Assembly: GCA_030652255.1 (NCBI GenBank)
Contig: JAUSAZ010000169.1
Coordinates: 59,377 to 123,376, forward strand
DNA length: 64,000 nucleotides
DNA from: Myxococcales bacterium
Lineage (GTDB): Bacteria; Myxococcota_A; Polyangia; Polyangiales; Ga0077539
Direction of reading: 5' to 3'
The position numbers and the translations under genes are program-made. The notes below the pieces were generated by a model. The model was given only the letters and a program-made list of their open reading frames with translations. It was not told the DNA's origin and did no database searches. Numbering within the stretch: the first letter of the stretch is position 1; each line of letters opens with the position of its first letter. Below are positions 28,080 through 36,975 of the stretch, piece after piece.

Positions 28080-29342
28080 CTACGCCCGCCCGAGCGCCTC
28101 GCGATCGTCGATGCGACCACCTGCGAGCAGCGCTTCGAGCAGCCCCGCGGCCCGCTGCGCGCCGCCCGCCGCCGCGAACGCGTCGCGCACGCGCCCCGCT
28201 CCGCCCGCGCACCCACGGGCCTCCTCCACCGCGGCCCGGAGCCGCGACGCGCTGAGCCTCCCGCGGCCGAGCATCGCCCCCGCGCGGCACTCCACCACCC
28301 GGCGAGCGACCTCCAGCTGATCGCGCCCCCAGGGCACCACGCAGGGCGCGACGCCCGCCGCGAGCGCCCGCTGCGTGATCCCCATGCCGCCGTGGCACAC
28401 CACCGCGCTCGCGCGCGGCATCACCTGCGCGTGCGAGACGAAGCGCTCGACCACCACCCCGGCGGGCGCGCGCACCCTCGCCGGGTCCACGCCCGCGGTC
28501 GTGCACACGAGCTGCACCGAGGCATCGTCGCCGAAGGCCCCGATGGCCGCGTCGATCAGCGCGCCGTCGTCCTGGAACTCCGTCGAGCACGTCACCAGGA
28601 CGATGGGCTTCGCGGTCGACAGCCACCCGGGCGCCGTCGTCGTCGGCGGCGGCGACCAGAGGCCCGGCCCCACCAGCTTGATGTTCGACGGCCAGTCGCT
28701 GCGCGGGTACTCGAAGGGCTCGGCGGTCATGTGCAGCAGCAGCGGCGGCGCGAGGTACATCTCGCTGATGCGCCCGAACGCGCGGGCCCCGGCGCCGACG
28801 CGCACCCGGTTGAGCGCCGGGAGGAACCTCTCCCACGGCCCCTGCACCAGCGGCCGGAGCAGCCGATCGCGGAGGCGCCCGAGCGCCCCCCGGGCGGGCG
28901 CGAACCCGGGGCCGAAGGGCGGCGCGTCGCGGGAGGGATAGGGCATCGGGAAGGGATGCCACGTGGCCCACGGGAGCCCCGAGGCCTCGGCCACCGCCTG
29001 CGCGCCCCAGGCGTTGGTGTCGACGAGCAGCAGCTGCGGCCGCTCGTCGGCGATCGCCCGCTGCATGTCGTCCACCTCCGTGGCCGCGCGGTCGACGAAG
29101 GTGCGCACCGAGCGCCTCGCGCTCTCGAGGGGAGAGCGGACCTGCCAGTCGTCGATCGCGCGCGCCTCCACCGCCGACGCCATGGGCCTGGCCGCGAGGC
29201 CCGCGCCGAGCACGAGCCCGACCTCCGAGGCGAGCGTGCGCACCCGGACGTCGTGCCCCCGCTTCGAGAGCGCGAGCGCCGTGTCCATGATGGGGAAGAG
29301 GTGCCCCCGGCCCGGGGACGTGTACACGAGCACCGTAGCCAT
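28080..29342 (-). CDS. GT1-family glycosyltransferase (MGT / UDP-glycosyltransferase-like)
   Basis: 420 residues starting at 29342, where its ATG shares one base with the stop of the tetR gene (TGATG), a sign of translational coupling. N-terminus: VLVYTSPGRGHLFPIMDTALAL, the acceptor-side Rossmann of GT-B enzymes. C-terminus: VVERFVSHAQVMPRASAVVC then HGGMGITQRALAAGVAPCVV and PWGRDQLEVARRV, the sugar-nucleotide-binding signature. It probably glycosylates a small hydrophobic acceptor (macrolide-, flavonoid- or sterol-like) using a UDP- or dTDP-sugar. Control by the adjacent TetR suggests induction by the acceptor, possibly as detoxification. Confidence 0.9.
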   Translation of the reverse strand: MATVLVYTSPGRGHLFPIMDTALALSKRGHDVRVRTLASEVGLVLGAGLAARPMASAVEARAIDDWQVRSPLESARRSVRTFVDRAATEVDDMQRAIADERPQLLLVDTNAWGAQAVAEASGLPWATWHPFPMPYPSRDAPPFGPGFAPARGALGRLRDRLLRPLVQGPWERFLPALNRVRVGAGARAFGRISEMYLAPPLLLHMTAEPFEYPRSDWPSNIKLVGPGLWSPPPTTTAPGWLSTAKPIVLVTCSTEFQDDGALIDAAIGAFGDDASVQLVCTTAGVDPARVRAPAGVVVERFVSHAQVMPRASAVVCHGGMGITQRALAAGVAPCVVPWGRDQLEVARRVVECRAGAMLGRGRLSASRLRAAVEEARGCAGGAGRVRDAFAAAGGAQRAAGLLEALLAGGRIDDREALGRA

Positions 29343-29938
29343 CAGCGTTCTCTCCCTGCGACGGCGAGCGCCATCGCGGTCATGGTGTGGGCGACCTGCC
29401 GCTGCGTTCGGCCGAGGTCGACGCGCAGGAGCTTCCAGAGGTAGAGGTCGGTCGCGGCCACGAGCGCGTCGATGTATCGCTCGCGCCCGGCGCCGCGGAG
29501 CGCCCGCAGCGAGCGCGCGAAGACCTCGACGACCCAGGCGCGGTGGACGCCGCGCGCCTCGTCGAGCCCGGCGTGCAGGAGCGGCACGTCGGCCTCCTGG
29601 CGCAGCAGGTGCCACATCGTGCGCCCGTCCCGCTCGTAGTGCCGGAGCAGCGCCGCGAGCGCGCCTTCGAGGTCGCCCGGCGGAGGTCGGCGCTGGGCCT
29701 CGACGCGCGTGCGCAACCTCCCCCCGACGGCCGCGAAGAGGCCCTCCTTGTTGCCGAAATTCCGCTGCAGCGTCGGGATGCTCACGCCGGCCGCGCGCGC
29801 GACCGCGTCGAGCGTGACCCGATCGAAGAGCTCGCTGGCGAAGAGCGCCTCGGCCTCGTCGAGGACGCGCTCGACGGTCTCCGCCGCCTTCTGCGCGCGC
29901 GCCGTCTGCTGATATGCGCGCCGGTCTTTCATGTTCAT
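29342..29938 (-). CDS. TetR-family transcriptional regulator
   Basis: 198 residues. Start at 29938 (MNMKDRRAY); an ATG two codons later (29932) is equally possible, and neither has a Shine-Dalgarno site. The N-terminal HTH is typical: AEALFASELFDRVTLDAVAR, AAGVSIPTLQRNFGNKEGLF. The C-terminal ligand domain is helical. It is first in a two-gene operon with the glycosyltransferase. A near-perfect palindrome (29926-29954) covers its start codon, so strong autoregulation is expected. Confidence 0.92.
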   Translation of the reverse strand: MNMKDRRAYQQTARAQKAAETVERVLDEAEALFASELFDRVTLDAVARAAGVSIPTLQRNFGNKEGLFAAVGGRLRTRVEAQRRPPPGDLEGALAALLRHYERDGRTMWHLLRQEADVPLLHAGLDEARGVHRAWVVEVFARSLRALRGAGRERYIDALVAATDLYLWKLLRVDLGRTQRQVAHTMTAMALAVAGRER

Positions 29939-29954
29939 CAGATGAACACGAAAG
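29926..29954. promoter_or_regulatory. Palindromic operator over the tetR start
   Basis: The 29 bp are two 14-bp arms around a single central A (29940); the arms match at 13 of 14 positions and read ctttcatgttcatc on the left. The inner core tgttcatcagatgaaca is perfect. Size and symmetry fit a TetR-family operator, and the position over the start codons would block transcription or initiation of the tetR-glycosyltransferase operon. Confidence 0.8.
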
Positions 29955-29995
29955 CCAACCCCCGCTCAAGCCTGTCGAACCGTTTGGGGGGGGCC

Positions 29996-30610
29996 TTAGC
30001 CCGTGGTGCAGAAGCTGGCCGCGCACCGCAGCCCCGTGTTGCACGCGGGCGCCACGGCGGTGCAGCACGGCTGACCCGCGGCCCCGCAGGGTCGGCAGGT
30101 GCCGCTCGTGCAGAGCTGCCGCGCGAGGCACGGCGTGGCGCTCGCGCAGCAGGCCTGGCCGCTCGCCCCGCACGACGACGACGCGGCGCAGTTGCCGCTG
30201 CCGCAGGTGAGGCCCGGGCCGCAGGCCGCCACGCCGCAGCAGGGCTGCCGCCACGCGCCGCACGCGGCGGCCTCGGCGCACACGCTCCCGGAGCATCGGA
30301 GGTTGTTGTTGCAGGTGGACCCCGGGCAGCACGGCCGCCCCGCGGCCCCGCAGGCGCCCGTGTCGACCGGCGCGGCCGCGTCGCGCGCGGCCCCGGCGTC
30401 GAGGCGCGCCTCGGGGATGTCGGGCGTCGGCTTGATGGGCTTGCCGTACTCGTCGACGGCGCCGTCGAGGATGGGGTCGGGGTCGACCCGCGGCGACATG
30501 CCCGAGATGGGGACGTCGGTGGTGGCCTCGTCGAGGCGGCCCTCGGCGCAGGCCCCGAGCGTCGCCGCGGCGAGCAGCGCGATCGCCCCGATGGCGGCGC
30601 GGGCGGTCAT
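29996..30610 (-). CDS. Cys-rich lipoprotein with CCGx repeats
   Basis: 204 residues from ATG 30610. Lipoprotein signal (AIALLAAATLGACAEG), an Asp/Pro linker (PILDGAVDEYGKPIKPTPDI), then about six modules of the form C-GAxG(Q/R)PCC...C (for example CGAAGRPCCPGSTC, CGASGQACCASATPC), 24 or so cysteines in all. Such modules are common in secreted myxobacterial proteins and are probably disulphide-stabilised. Function unknown. The gene follows queE on the same strand after 14 bp. Confidence 0.78.
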   Translation of the reverse strand: MTARAAIGAIALLAAATLGACAEGRLDEATTDVPISGMSPRVDPDPILDGAVDEYGKPIKPTPDIPEARLDAGAARDAAAPVDTGACGAAGRPCCPGSTCNNNLRCSGSVCAEAAACGAWRQPCCGVAACGPGLTCGSGNCAASSSCGASGQACCASATPCLARQLCTSGTCRPCGAAGQPCCTAVAPACNTGLRCAASFCTTG

Positions 30611-30624
30611 GGGGGCGGTCGGGG

Positions 30625-31266
30625 TCACGGGATGCCCAGGAGCTTGTGGGTCTGGAGCGACAGGCGCCAGCGGGGGTGTGCGCGGCACCAGTCGACCGCG
30701 CGGCGCGTGTGCTCGGCGCGCAGCGGCCCGTCGCAGGGCTGCACGAAGAACTCCTCGAAGGCCCACGGCTCGAATTCCAGCGGGTCGACCCCCTCCTGCG
30801 GGATGACCACCTTCAGCTCGTGGCCCGCGCGCACGACCACCGGCGCGCCCGCCTTCGGGCTCACGCACACCCAGTCGACCCCGGCGGGCACCGGGAGGGT
30901 GCCGTTGGTCTCGATGGCCACCTCGAAGCCCTCGCGGTGCAGGGCCTCGACCAGCGCCTCGTCGAGCTGCAGCAGCGGTTCGCCGCCGGTGCACACCACG
31001 TAGCGCGCCTCGCGGTCGGGGCCCCAGGCCCGGGCCGCCGCGCCCGCGAGCGCCTCGGCGGTGGCGAAGCGCCCGCCGCCGTCGCCGTCGGTGCCGACGA
31101 AGTCCGTGTCGCACCAGCGGGCGCACCCGCCGGCGCCGCGCGCCCGGTCGGCCTCGCGCCCCGTCCAGAGGTTGCAGCCCGCGAAGCGCACGAACACCGC
31201 GGCGCGCCCGGCCCGCGCGCCTTCGCCCTGCAGCGTGTAGAACAGCTCCTTGACGGTGTAGGCCAT
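30625..31266 (-). CDS. queE: 7-carboxy-7-deazaguanine synthase
   Basis: 213 residues from ATG 31266 (MAYTVKELFYTLQGEGARAG). QueE is a radical SAM enzyme that makes the deazaguanine core of queuosine from 6-carboxytetrahydropterin. Cluster cysteines are C31, C48 and C52 (CNLW, then CARWCDTDFVGTDG), that is a long insertion after the first Cys as in many proteobacterial QueE. CTGGEPLLQ and AIETNGTLPVP give the SAM and substrate regions. No other queuosine gene (queC, queD, queF) is in the window. It is divergent from the PilT-like pair. Confidence 0.93.
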   Translation of the reverse strand: MAYTVKELFYTLQGEGARAGRAAVFVRFAGCNLWTGREADRARGAGGCARWCDTDFVGTDGDGGGRFATAEALAGAAARAWGPDREARYVVCTGGEPLLQLDEALVEALHREGFEVAIETNGTLPVPAGVDWVCVSPKAGAPVVVRAGHELKVVIPQEGVDPLEFEPWAFEEFFVQPCDGPLRAEHTRRAVDWCRAHPRWRLSLQTHKLLGIP

Positions 31267-31393
31267 CGGCGCACCCGCATCATGCCACAACGCGGGGGGC
31301 GTTCGTCCTCGCGGTGGTACGGCGGCTGTTGCTATAAACCTCCTCCGCGGAGCCCGACAGGTCAGGGCGCGCGGCTGAGGGTGCATCGGTCGC

Positions 31394-32854
31394 ATGCGAC
31401 AGATCGACAAGCTGGTAGGTCACCTGATCCGCTTCGCGGGCGAGGCGCTCGTGGTGGTGTCGGGCGCGCCCGTCACCGTGCAGACCACGGCGGGCGAGAA
31501 GACCTCCAACCAGGTGCTCGACCACGCGAGCGTCACCTCGATGATCACCGAGGTCGCCCCGCCCGGGTGCCTCCAGGAGCTTCGCTCGGGCAAGGTCACC
31601 CGCTTCATCTACGGCAGCACCGCGATGAACTCCGTGACCGTGGAGGTCGCGCCCGCCCAGGGGACGTGGAAGGTGACGTTCATCCCCGGGGCCTCGCCGG
31701 GCCTGCCGCGCTCGGCGGTGCTCCCGGAGGGGATGCCCGCCGGGGGGATGCCCTCGGTGCCGGTGCAGGGCGACGCCGCCATCGAGGTGATGCTCCGCGC
31801 GATGTCGCAGCGGGGCGCGAGCGACCTGCACCTGTCGTCGGGCATGGCGCCGATGCTGCGGCTCAACGGCGAGATGCAGCGCGCCGACGACTCCCCGGTG
31901 CTCACCTCCGACGCGCTCCGCTCGCTGCTCTGGCCCATCGTGCCGAAGCGCAACCGCGAGGAGTTCGAGCGGCGCCACGACACCGACTTCGCCCACGAGA
32001 TGCCCGGCGTCTCGCGCTTCCGCGTCAACCTCTTCATGGACCGCAACGGCATCGGCGCCGTCTTCCGCCGCATCCCCTTCGAGATCCTGCCCGCCGACCG
32101 GCTCGGGCTCACGCCGCAGGTGCTCGAGCTCTGCGACCTCACCCGCGGGCTCGTGCTGGTCACCGGCCCGACGGGCTCGGGCAAGAGCACCACCCTCGCG
32201 TCGCTCATCGACCGGGTGAACGCCACCCGCGACGACCACATCGTCACCATCGAAGACCCGGTGGAGTTCGTGCACAACGACAAGCGCTGCCTCGTGCGCC
32301 AGCGCGAGGTGGGGGTGCACACCGATGGGTTCCGCACGGCGCTGCGGGCGGCGCTGCGCGAAGACCCCGACGTGGTGCTCGTGGGCGAGATGCGCGACCT
32401 CGAGACCGTCGAGATCGCCATCGAGACCGCCGAGACGGGGCACCTGGTGTTCGGCACCCTGCACACCAACACCGCGGCGAGCACCGTCGACCGCATCATC
32501 GACCAGTTTCCCGCCGACCGGCAGGCGCAGATCCGCGCGATGCTCTCCGACTCCCTGAAGGGCGTCATCGCGCAGACCCTGTGCCGCAAGGTCGGCGGCG
32601 GTCGCGTGGCCGCCTACGAGGTGCTCATCGGCACGCCCGCGGTGGCCAACCTCATCCGCGAGGGCAAGACCTTCCAGCTCCCCGGCACCATGCAGACCAG
32701 CAAGCACCTCGGCATGATCACCCTGGCCGACGCGCTGCTCGACCTCGTGCTGCGCGGGCTCGTCGAGCCGCGCGAGGCCTACCTCAAGGCCATCAACAAG
32801 ACCGAGATCCGGCAGCTGTTCCACAACGCCGGCGTGACGATCCCGGACGCGTAG
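31394..32854 (+). CDS. PilT-like twitching-motility ATPase with N-terminal extension (copy 1)
   Basis: 486 residues. The C-terminal ~360 are a PilT-type hexameric ATPase: ASDLHLSSG, Walker A GPTGSGKSTT (~258), Asp box (IVTIEDPVEF), Walker B region (VVLVGEMRDLETVEIAIETAE) and the His box (HLVFGTLHTNTA). PilT powers retraction of type IV pili. Before this lies a ~110-residue domain, starting MRQIDKLVGHLIRFAGEALVV, that is absent from standard PilT but shared with the next gene. A TATAAA hexamer (31333) upstream lacks a recognisable -35. Confidence 0.92.
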   Translation: MRQIDKLVGHLIRFAGEALVVVSGAPVTVQTTAGEKTSNQVLDHASVTSMITEVAPPGCLQELRSGKVTRFIYGSTAMNSVTVEVAPAQGTWKVTFIPGASPGLPRSAVLPEGMPAGGMPSVPVQGDAAIEVMLRAMSQRGASDLHLSSGMAPMLRLNGEMQRADDSPVLTSDALRSLLWPIVPKRNREEFERRHDTDFAHEMPGVSRFRVNLFMDRNGIGAVFRRIPFEILPADRLGLTPQVLELCDLTRGLVLVTGPTGSGKSTTLASLIDRVNATRDDHIVTIEDPVEFVHNDKRCLVRQREVGVHTDGFRTALRAALREDPDVVLVGEMRDLETVEIAIETAETGHLVFGTLHTNTAASTVDRIIDQFPADRQAQIRAMLSDSLKGVIAQTLCRKVGGGRVAAYEVLIGTPAVANLIREGKTFQLPGTMQTSKHLGMITLADALLDLVLRGLVEPREAYLKAINKTEIRQLFHNAGVTIPDA

Positions 32855-32875
32855 CAGGGAGAGAGGGCGGCGGCG

Positions 32876-34645
32876 ATGGCGCAGATCGACAAGTACATCC
32901 AGCACCTGCTGCGCTTCGAGGCCCAGTCGCTGATGGTGACCTCCAACGGCCCGGTGGTGGCGCGGCTCGCCTCCGGGGCCGAGAAGGCCTCGACGCAGAC
33001 CGTCGAGCACGCCCTGCTCGTGGCGGCGGTCAACGAGAGCGCCCCGGCGGCCGCCCTGGCCGACATCCGCGCGTCGCGCATGGCGAAGTTCCAGTACCCC
33101 CACGACGCGCCCACGGTGACCGTCGAGGTGACCCCGACGCCCGGCGCCTGGAAGCTGGTGCTGTCCCCGCTGCCCGGCGCCTCCGCCGCGCGCCGCCCGA
33201 GCGAGGTGCACCCGGCGGTGTCGACCCCGTCGATGCCGGCCTCCGCCCTGCGCGGGGTGCCATCGCCGTCGCGACCCGCCATCCCCGTCGTCGACCCCGC
33301 GCGCCGCGTCGAGCCCGTGCGCCCCGCGCCCGAGGCCCCGCGCATGCCCATGGCCGAGTCCCCGCGGCTCAGCCGCCCCGACTACGCGCGCGTCACGATG
33401 CGCCCGGAGAGCCCGCGCGAGCCCGCGAGCCCGGCGCCGTCGCGCGCCCCGGAGGCCGCCGCCGAGCGGATGTCCTTCGAGCCCCGCGCGCTCGACCCGG
33501 TGCCCGCCTTCGCCCCGGGCGACGACGACCGCGCCGGCGACACGGGCGGCATCGACCTGCTGCTGCGACAGATGTCCAAGCTGGGCGCGAGCGACCTGCA
33601 CCTCGCCACCGGGCGCCCGCCGTTGATGCGCCTGCACGGCGACATCCGGCCGATCCCGGGCGACCACCTCCCGCTGACCGCGGAGGCCCTGCGGGCGCTC
33701 ATCCTGCCGACGATGAAGCAGTCCGCCCGGCGCGACTACGCCGCCCGCAACGACGCCGACTACGCCTACGAGATCACCGGGGTGGCGCGCTTCCGCTGCA
33801 ACGCCCTGGTCGAGCGGCGCGGGCCCTCGGCGGTGCTGCGGCGCATCCCGATGGACATCGTGTCGGCCGAGGAGCTCGGGCTGACGCGCGCCATGCTCGA
33901 GCTCTGCGACCTCCCCAAGGGCCTCGTGCTGGTCACCGGCCCGACGGGCTCGGGCAAGAGCACCACCCTCGCGTCGCTGCTCGACCGCATCAACAGCTCC
34001 CGCAAGGACCACATCATCACGATCGAAGACCCGATCGAGTTCGTGCACCGCAACAAGCGCTGCCTGGTCAACCAGCGCGAGGTGGGGGTGCACACCGACG
34101 GCTTCAAGCACGCCCTGCGCGCCGCGCTCCGCGAAGACCCCGACGTGGTGATGGTCGGCGAGATGCGCGACCTGGAGACCACCGCGATCGCCATCGAGAC
34201 CGCGGAGACGGGCCACCTGGTGTTCGGCACGCTGCACACCCGCACGGCGCCGAGCACCGTCGACCGGATCATCGATCAGTTCCCCGCCGAGCGGCAGCCG
34301 CAGATCCGCGCGATGCTCGCCGACTCCCTCAAGGGGGTGATCTCGCAGACGCTCTGCCGGCGCTCCGGCGGCGGGCGCGTGGCGGCCTACGAGGTGCTGC
34401 TGGTGACCCCGGCGGTGTCGAACCTCATCCGCGAGGGCAAGACCTTCCAGCTCTACGGCGTGATGCAGACCTCCCGGCAGGTCGGGATGCTCTCGCAGCA
34501 CGACTCGCTCTGCGAGCTGGTGCGCACCGGCAAGATCGACGTGCGCGAGGCCTACAGCCGGAGCTTCAGCAAGAGCGACCTCCGCACGGCCCTGCACCAC
34601 GCGGGCATCACCCTGCCGCCGGGGCTCGCGGCGCGCGACGCCTGA
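32876..34645 (+). CDS. PilT-like twitching-motility ATPase with long N-terminal extension (copy 2)
   Basis: 589 residues, 21 bp after copy 1 and clearly its tandem paralogue. The N-terminal ~100 residues (AQIDKYIQHLLRFEAQSLMV) match the first gene's extension. A Pro/Arg/Ala-rich linker of ~110 residues follows (for example PSRPAIPVVDPARRVEPVRP), and then the ATPase core with Walker A (~360), Asp box (IITIEDPIEFVH), GEMRDLET and HLVFGTLHTRTA. Possibly a PilT/PilU-type pair acting as one mixed retraction motor, or regulators of another type IV filament. The linker is the main difference between the copies. Confidence 0.92.
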   Translation: MAQIDKYIQHLLRFEAQSLMVTSNGPVVARLASGAEKASTQTVEHALLVAAVNESAPAAALADIRASRMAKFQYPHDAPTVTVEVTPTPGAWKLVLSPLPGASAARRPSEVHPAVSTPSMPASALRGVPSPSRPAIPVVDPARRVEPVRPAPEAPRMPMAESPRLSRPDYARVTMRPESPREPASPAPSRAPEAAAERMSFEPRALDPVPAFAPGDDDRAGDTGGIDLLLRQMSKLGASDLHLATGRPPLMRLHGDIRPIPGDHLPLTAEALRALILPTMKQSARRDYAARNDADYAYEITGVARFRCNALVERRGPSAVLRRIPMDIVSAEELGLTRAMLELCDLPKGLVLVTGPTGSGKSTTLASLLDRINSSRKDHIITIEDPIEFVHRNKRCLVNQREVGVHTDGFKHALRAALREDPDVVMVGEMRDLETTAIAIETAETGHLVFGTLHTRTAPSTVDRIIDQFPAERQPQIRAMLADSLKGVISQTLCRRSGGGRVAAYEVLLVTPAVSNLIREGKTFQLYGVMQTSRQVGMLSQHDSLCELVRTGKIDVREAYSRSFSKSDLRTALHHAGITLPPGLAARDA

Positions 34646-34671
34646 TCGGCCGGGGTGGTAGGCTCCGGGGC

Positions 34672-35256
34672 GTGAAGCGCGTCCGGCTGGCGTCCCTCGC
34701 GATCGATCTCTCGGGCTGGCGCTTCGAGGGACAGCCCCCGCGGGAACGGAAGTACGTGTGCATCGCGTACCCGCACACCAGCAACTGGGACGGGCTGCTG
34801 ATGGTGGCCTTCGCCACGCAGCTCGGGCTCCGGGCCCGCTGGATGATCAAGGACGCCTGGACGAGGCCGCCGCTCGGGGCGGCGCTGCGCGAGCTCGGCG
34901 CCGTCGGCATCGACCGCAGCCGCTCGCACAGCGTGGTGGCGCAGATGATCGCGGAGTTCGACCGGCACGACGACTTCGTGCTGGGGGTGCCGCCGGAGGG
35001 CACCCGCGGCCGCGCGGAGCACTGGAAATCGGGCTTCTATCACATCGCCCTGGGGGCCCACGTCCCGGTGGTGCCGGCCTACATCGACTTCGGGGCGAAG
35101 CGCGCGGGCATGGGCCCGCCCATGACGATGACCGGCGACGTGCGCGCGGACATGGACCGCATCCGGGCCTTCTACGGCTCGCTCGACCTGCGGGCCTACG
35201 CGCCGGAGAACGTCGGCCCCATCCGGCTGCGCGAAGAGGACACCGCGCCGGGCTGA
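34672..35256 (+). CDS. PlsC-like acyltransferase
   Basis: 194 residues from GTG 34672, 26 bp after the second PilT-like gene. Motif I is YPHTSNWDGLL (the catalytic H-x4-D form), motif III is VPPEGTRGRAEHW, and motif IV-like PVVPAYIDFG follows. This fits the 1-acyl-sn-glycerol-3-phosphate acyltransferase superfamily, in the short single-domain group. Acceptor unknown; lipid or lysophospholipid acylation is inferred. It converges on the phoD gene. Confidence 0.85.
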   Translation: MKRVRLASLAIDLSGWRFEGQPPRERKYVCIAYPHTSNWDGLLMVAFATQLGLRARWMIKDAWTRPPLGAALRELGAVGIDRSRSHSVVAQMIAEFDRHDDFVLGVPPEGTRGRAEHWKSGFYHIALGAHVPVVPAYIDFGAKRAGMGPPMTMTGDVRADMDRIRAFYGSLDLRAYAPENVGPIRLREEDTAPG

Positions 35257-35263
35257 GCGACGT

Positions 35264-36910
35264 TCAGGCGGGCTCCCACGGGGCGGCGGGTGGAGCGCCC
35301 TCCCGGGGGAGGCTGGGATTACCCGCGGGAGTAAGATGGCTGCGCCCGGAGAGGGTGAGCCAGCCGGTGCTGAAGGTGGCCCGGCGCCGCTCGCGCTGCT
35401 CGACGCTGCCGTGCGCCAGGTGGAACCACTCGGCCTGCAGCCGCGCGGGCGTCACGTCGAGGAGGATGTACCCGCGCTGCGAGGCGTTGCCGTAGCGCAT
35501 GTGGGGGTTCTGGCGGATGAGCCCGGGGATCTCCGCCTCGACCTCGGGCGGGTGCCCCGGCGAGGTGACGCCCGGGGTGATGAGCTCCACGGCGAGGGAG
35601 CCTTCGCCGGTGCGCGGGTCATACGCGCGGGGGTCGAAGGGGTCGCGCGGGAGGTCCATCGCCCAGGAGGTGTGGATGTCGCCGGTGAGCACGGCGACGT
35701 TCTGGGCGCGCATCCGGCCGAGGGTGTCGACGAGGCGGTCGCGCGCCGCGGGGTGGCCCTCCCAGGTGTCGGTGTTGAACTTCGGGCGCAGCGGCGCGAG
35801 GCGCACCTGCTGGCCGAGGAGCTTCCATCGCGCGGGCGAGGTGGTGACCGCCCCGAAGAGCCAGCGCTCCTGCTCGTCGCCGAGGAGGGTGCGCCGCGGG
35901 TCGTGGAGGTCGGGCGAGTCGCCCGGGAGCTGCTGCGGCCGCGCCCAGATGCGGGTGTCGAGCATCACGAGGTCGACCAGGTCGCCGAAGGCGAAGCGCC
36001 GCCAGATGCGCCCGTCGGGCTGCTCGCGCACGGGCATCCACTCGAAGTACGCGCGGATGGCGGCGGCCCGCCGGTCGCGCCAGCGGTCGCCCGTGGGGGG
36101 CGTGGTCTGCGAGCCGTTCATCCAGGCGTTGTTGGCGAACTCGTGGTCGTCCCACACGGCGATCACCGGGTGCTGCTGGTGCAGCGCGCGGAGGTCGGCG
36201 TCGCGCTTGTACTGCCCGTGCCGGCGGCGGTAGTCGGTGAGCGAGAAGGTCTCCGTCGGCGGGTCGTAGGGCCGTACGCCGCCGTAGTAGCCCGAGGCAT
36301 ACTCGTAGATGTAATCGCCCAGGTGCACGACGGCGTCGAGGTCGAGGCGCTCGGCGAGCTCGCGGTAGAGGTGGAAGTACCCGTGGGCGAGGCTCGCGCA
36401 GGAGACCACCGCGAGGCGCAGTCGGTCGATGGATCCGGTGGGGGCGGTGCGGGTGCGGCCGACGGGGGAGCGCAGCGCGCCGACGGCGAAGCGGTAGTAG
36501 AGCGTGGTGCCGGAGGGGAGGCCCGCGGCGTCGACCTTGACGGTGTAGTCGCGGGCGATGGTGGTGACGAGCTCCCCGGAGGCGACGAGGGAGGCGAAGT
36601 CGGGGGTGGTGGAGAGCTCCCAGCGCACCGCGACCTGGCCCCGGACGCCCGTGCGGGGGGTCACGCGGGTCCAGAGGATCACCCGGTCGGCGAGGGGGTC
36701 GCCGCTCGCGACGCCGTGGAGGAAGTCCACCGCGTCGAGGAAGGGTCCCGCGTCGGGGTCGAGGGCGGCGTCGGTGCTGGGGTCGGCGTCGGTGACGGGC
36801 TCGGCGTCGGCGGGGGGGAGGATGGGCGGCGGGTCACCGCAGCCCGCGGCGACGGTGCCCAGCGCCAGGGAGGCGCCCGCGCCGGTGAGGAGTTCGCGTC
36901 GGGAGATCAT
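35264..36910 (-). CDS. phoD: PhoD-type alkaline phosphatase / phosphodiesterase
   Basis: 548 residues; ATG 36910 gives MISRRELLTGAGASLALGTV, a Tat signal with the RR motif and a lipobox-like AAGCG. An Asp/Ala linker precedes a PhoD N-terminal domain (FLHGVASGDPLADRVILWTRV) and the catalytic domain: HLGDYIYEY, WDDHEFANN, LLGQQV and LTGDIHTSW supply the iron/calcium site residues. It releases phosphate from phosphodiesters and monoesters outside the cytoplasm. Expected to be phosphate-regulated, but no Pho box was found upstream. Confidence 0.93.
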   Translation of the reverse strand: MISRRELLTGAGASLALGTVAAGCGDPPPILPPADAEPVTDADPSTDAALDPDAGPFLDAVDFLHGVASGDPLADRVILWTRVTPRTGVRGQVAVRWELSTTPDFASLVASGELVTTIARDYTVKVDAAGLPSGTTLYYRFAVGALRSPVGRTRTAPTGSIDRLRLAVVSCASLAHGYFHLYRELAERLDLDAVVHLGDYIYEYASGYYGGVRPYDPPTETFSLTDYRRRHGQYKRDADLRALHQQHPVIAVWDDHEFANNAWMNGSQTTPPTGDRWRDRRAAAIRAYFEWMPVREQPDGRIWRRFAFGDLVDLVMLDTRIWARPQQLPGDSPDLHDPRRTLLGDEQERWLFGAVTTSPARWKLLGQQVRLAPLRPKFNTDTWEGHPAARDRLVDTLGRMRAQNVAVLTGDIHTSWAMDLPRDPFDPRAYDPRTGEGSLAVELITPGVTSPGHPPEVEAEIPGLIRQNPHMRYGNASQRGYILLDVTPARLQAEWFHLAHGSVEQRERRRATFSTGWLTLSGRSHLTPAGNPSLPREGAPPAAPWEPA

Positions 36911-36975
36911 CGGGCCAGGACCATAGCGCAACCCGAGGGCGCGGAAGCCCGGCCGCGCCCCTGCGGCATCGGCCG

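Noticed and set aside
31333..31338. TATAAA hexamer upstream of the PilT-like pair as a -10 box
   Set aside because: No -35-like hexamer at 16-18 bp; not called as a promoter.
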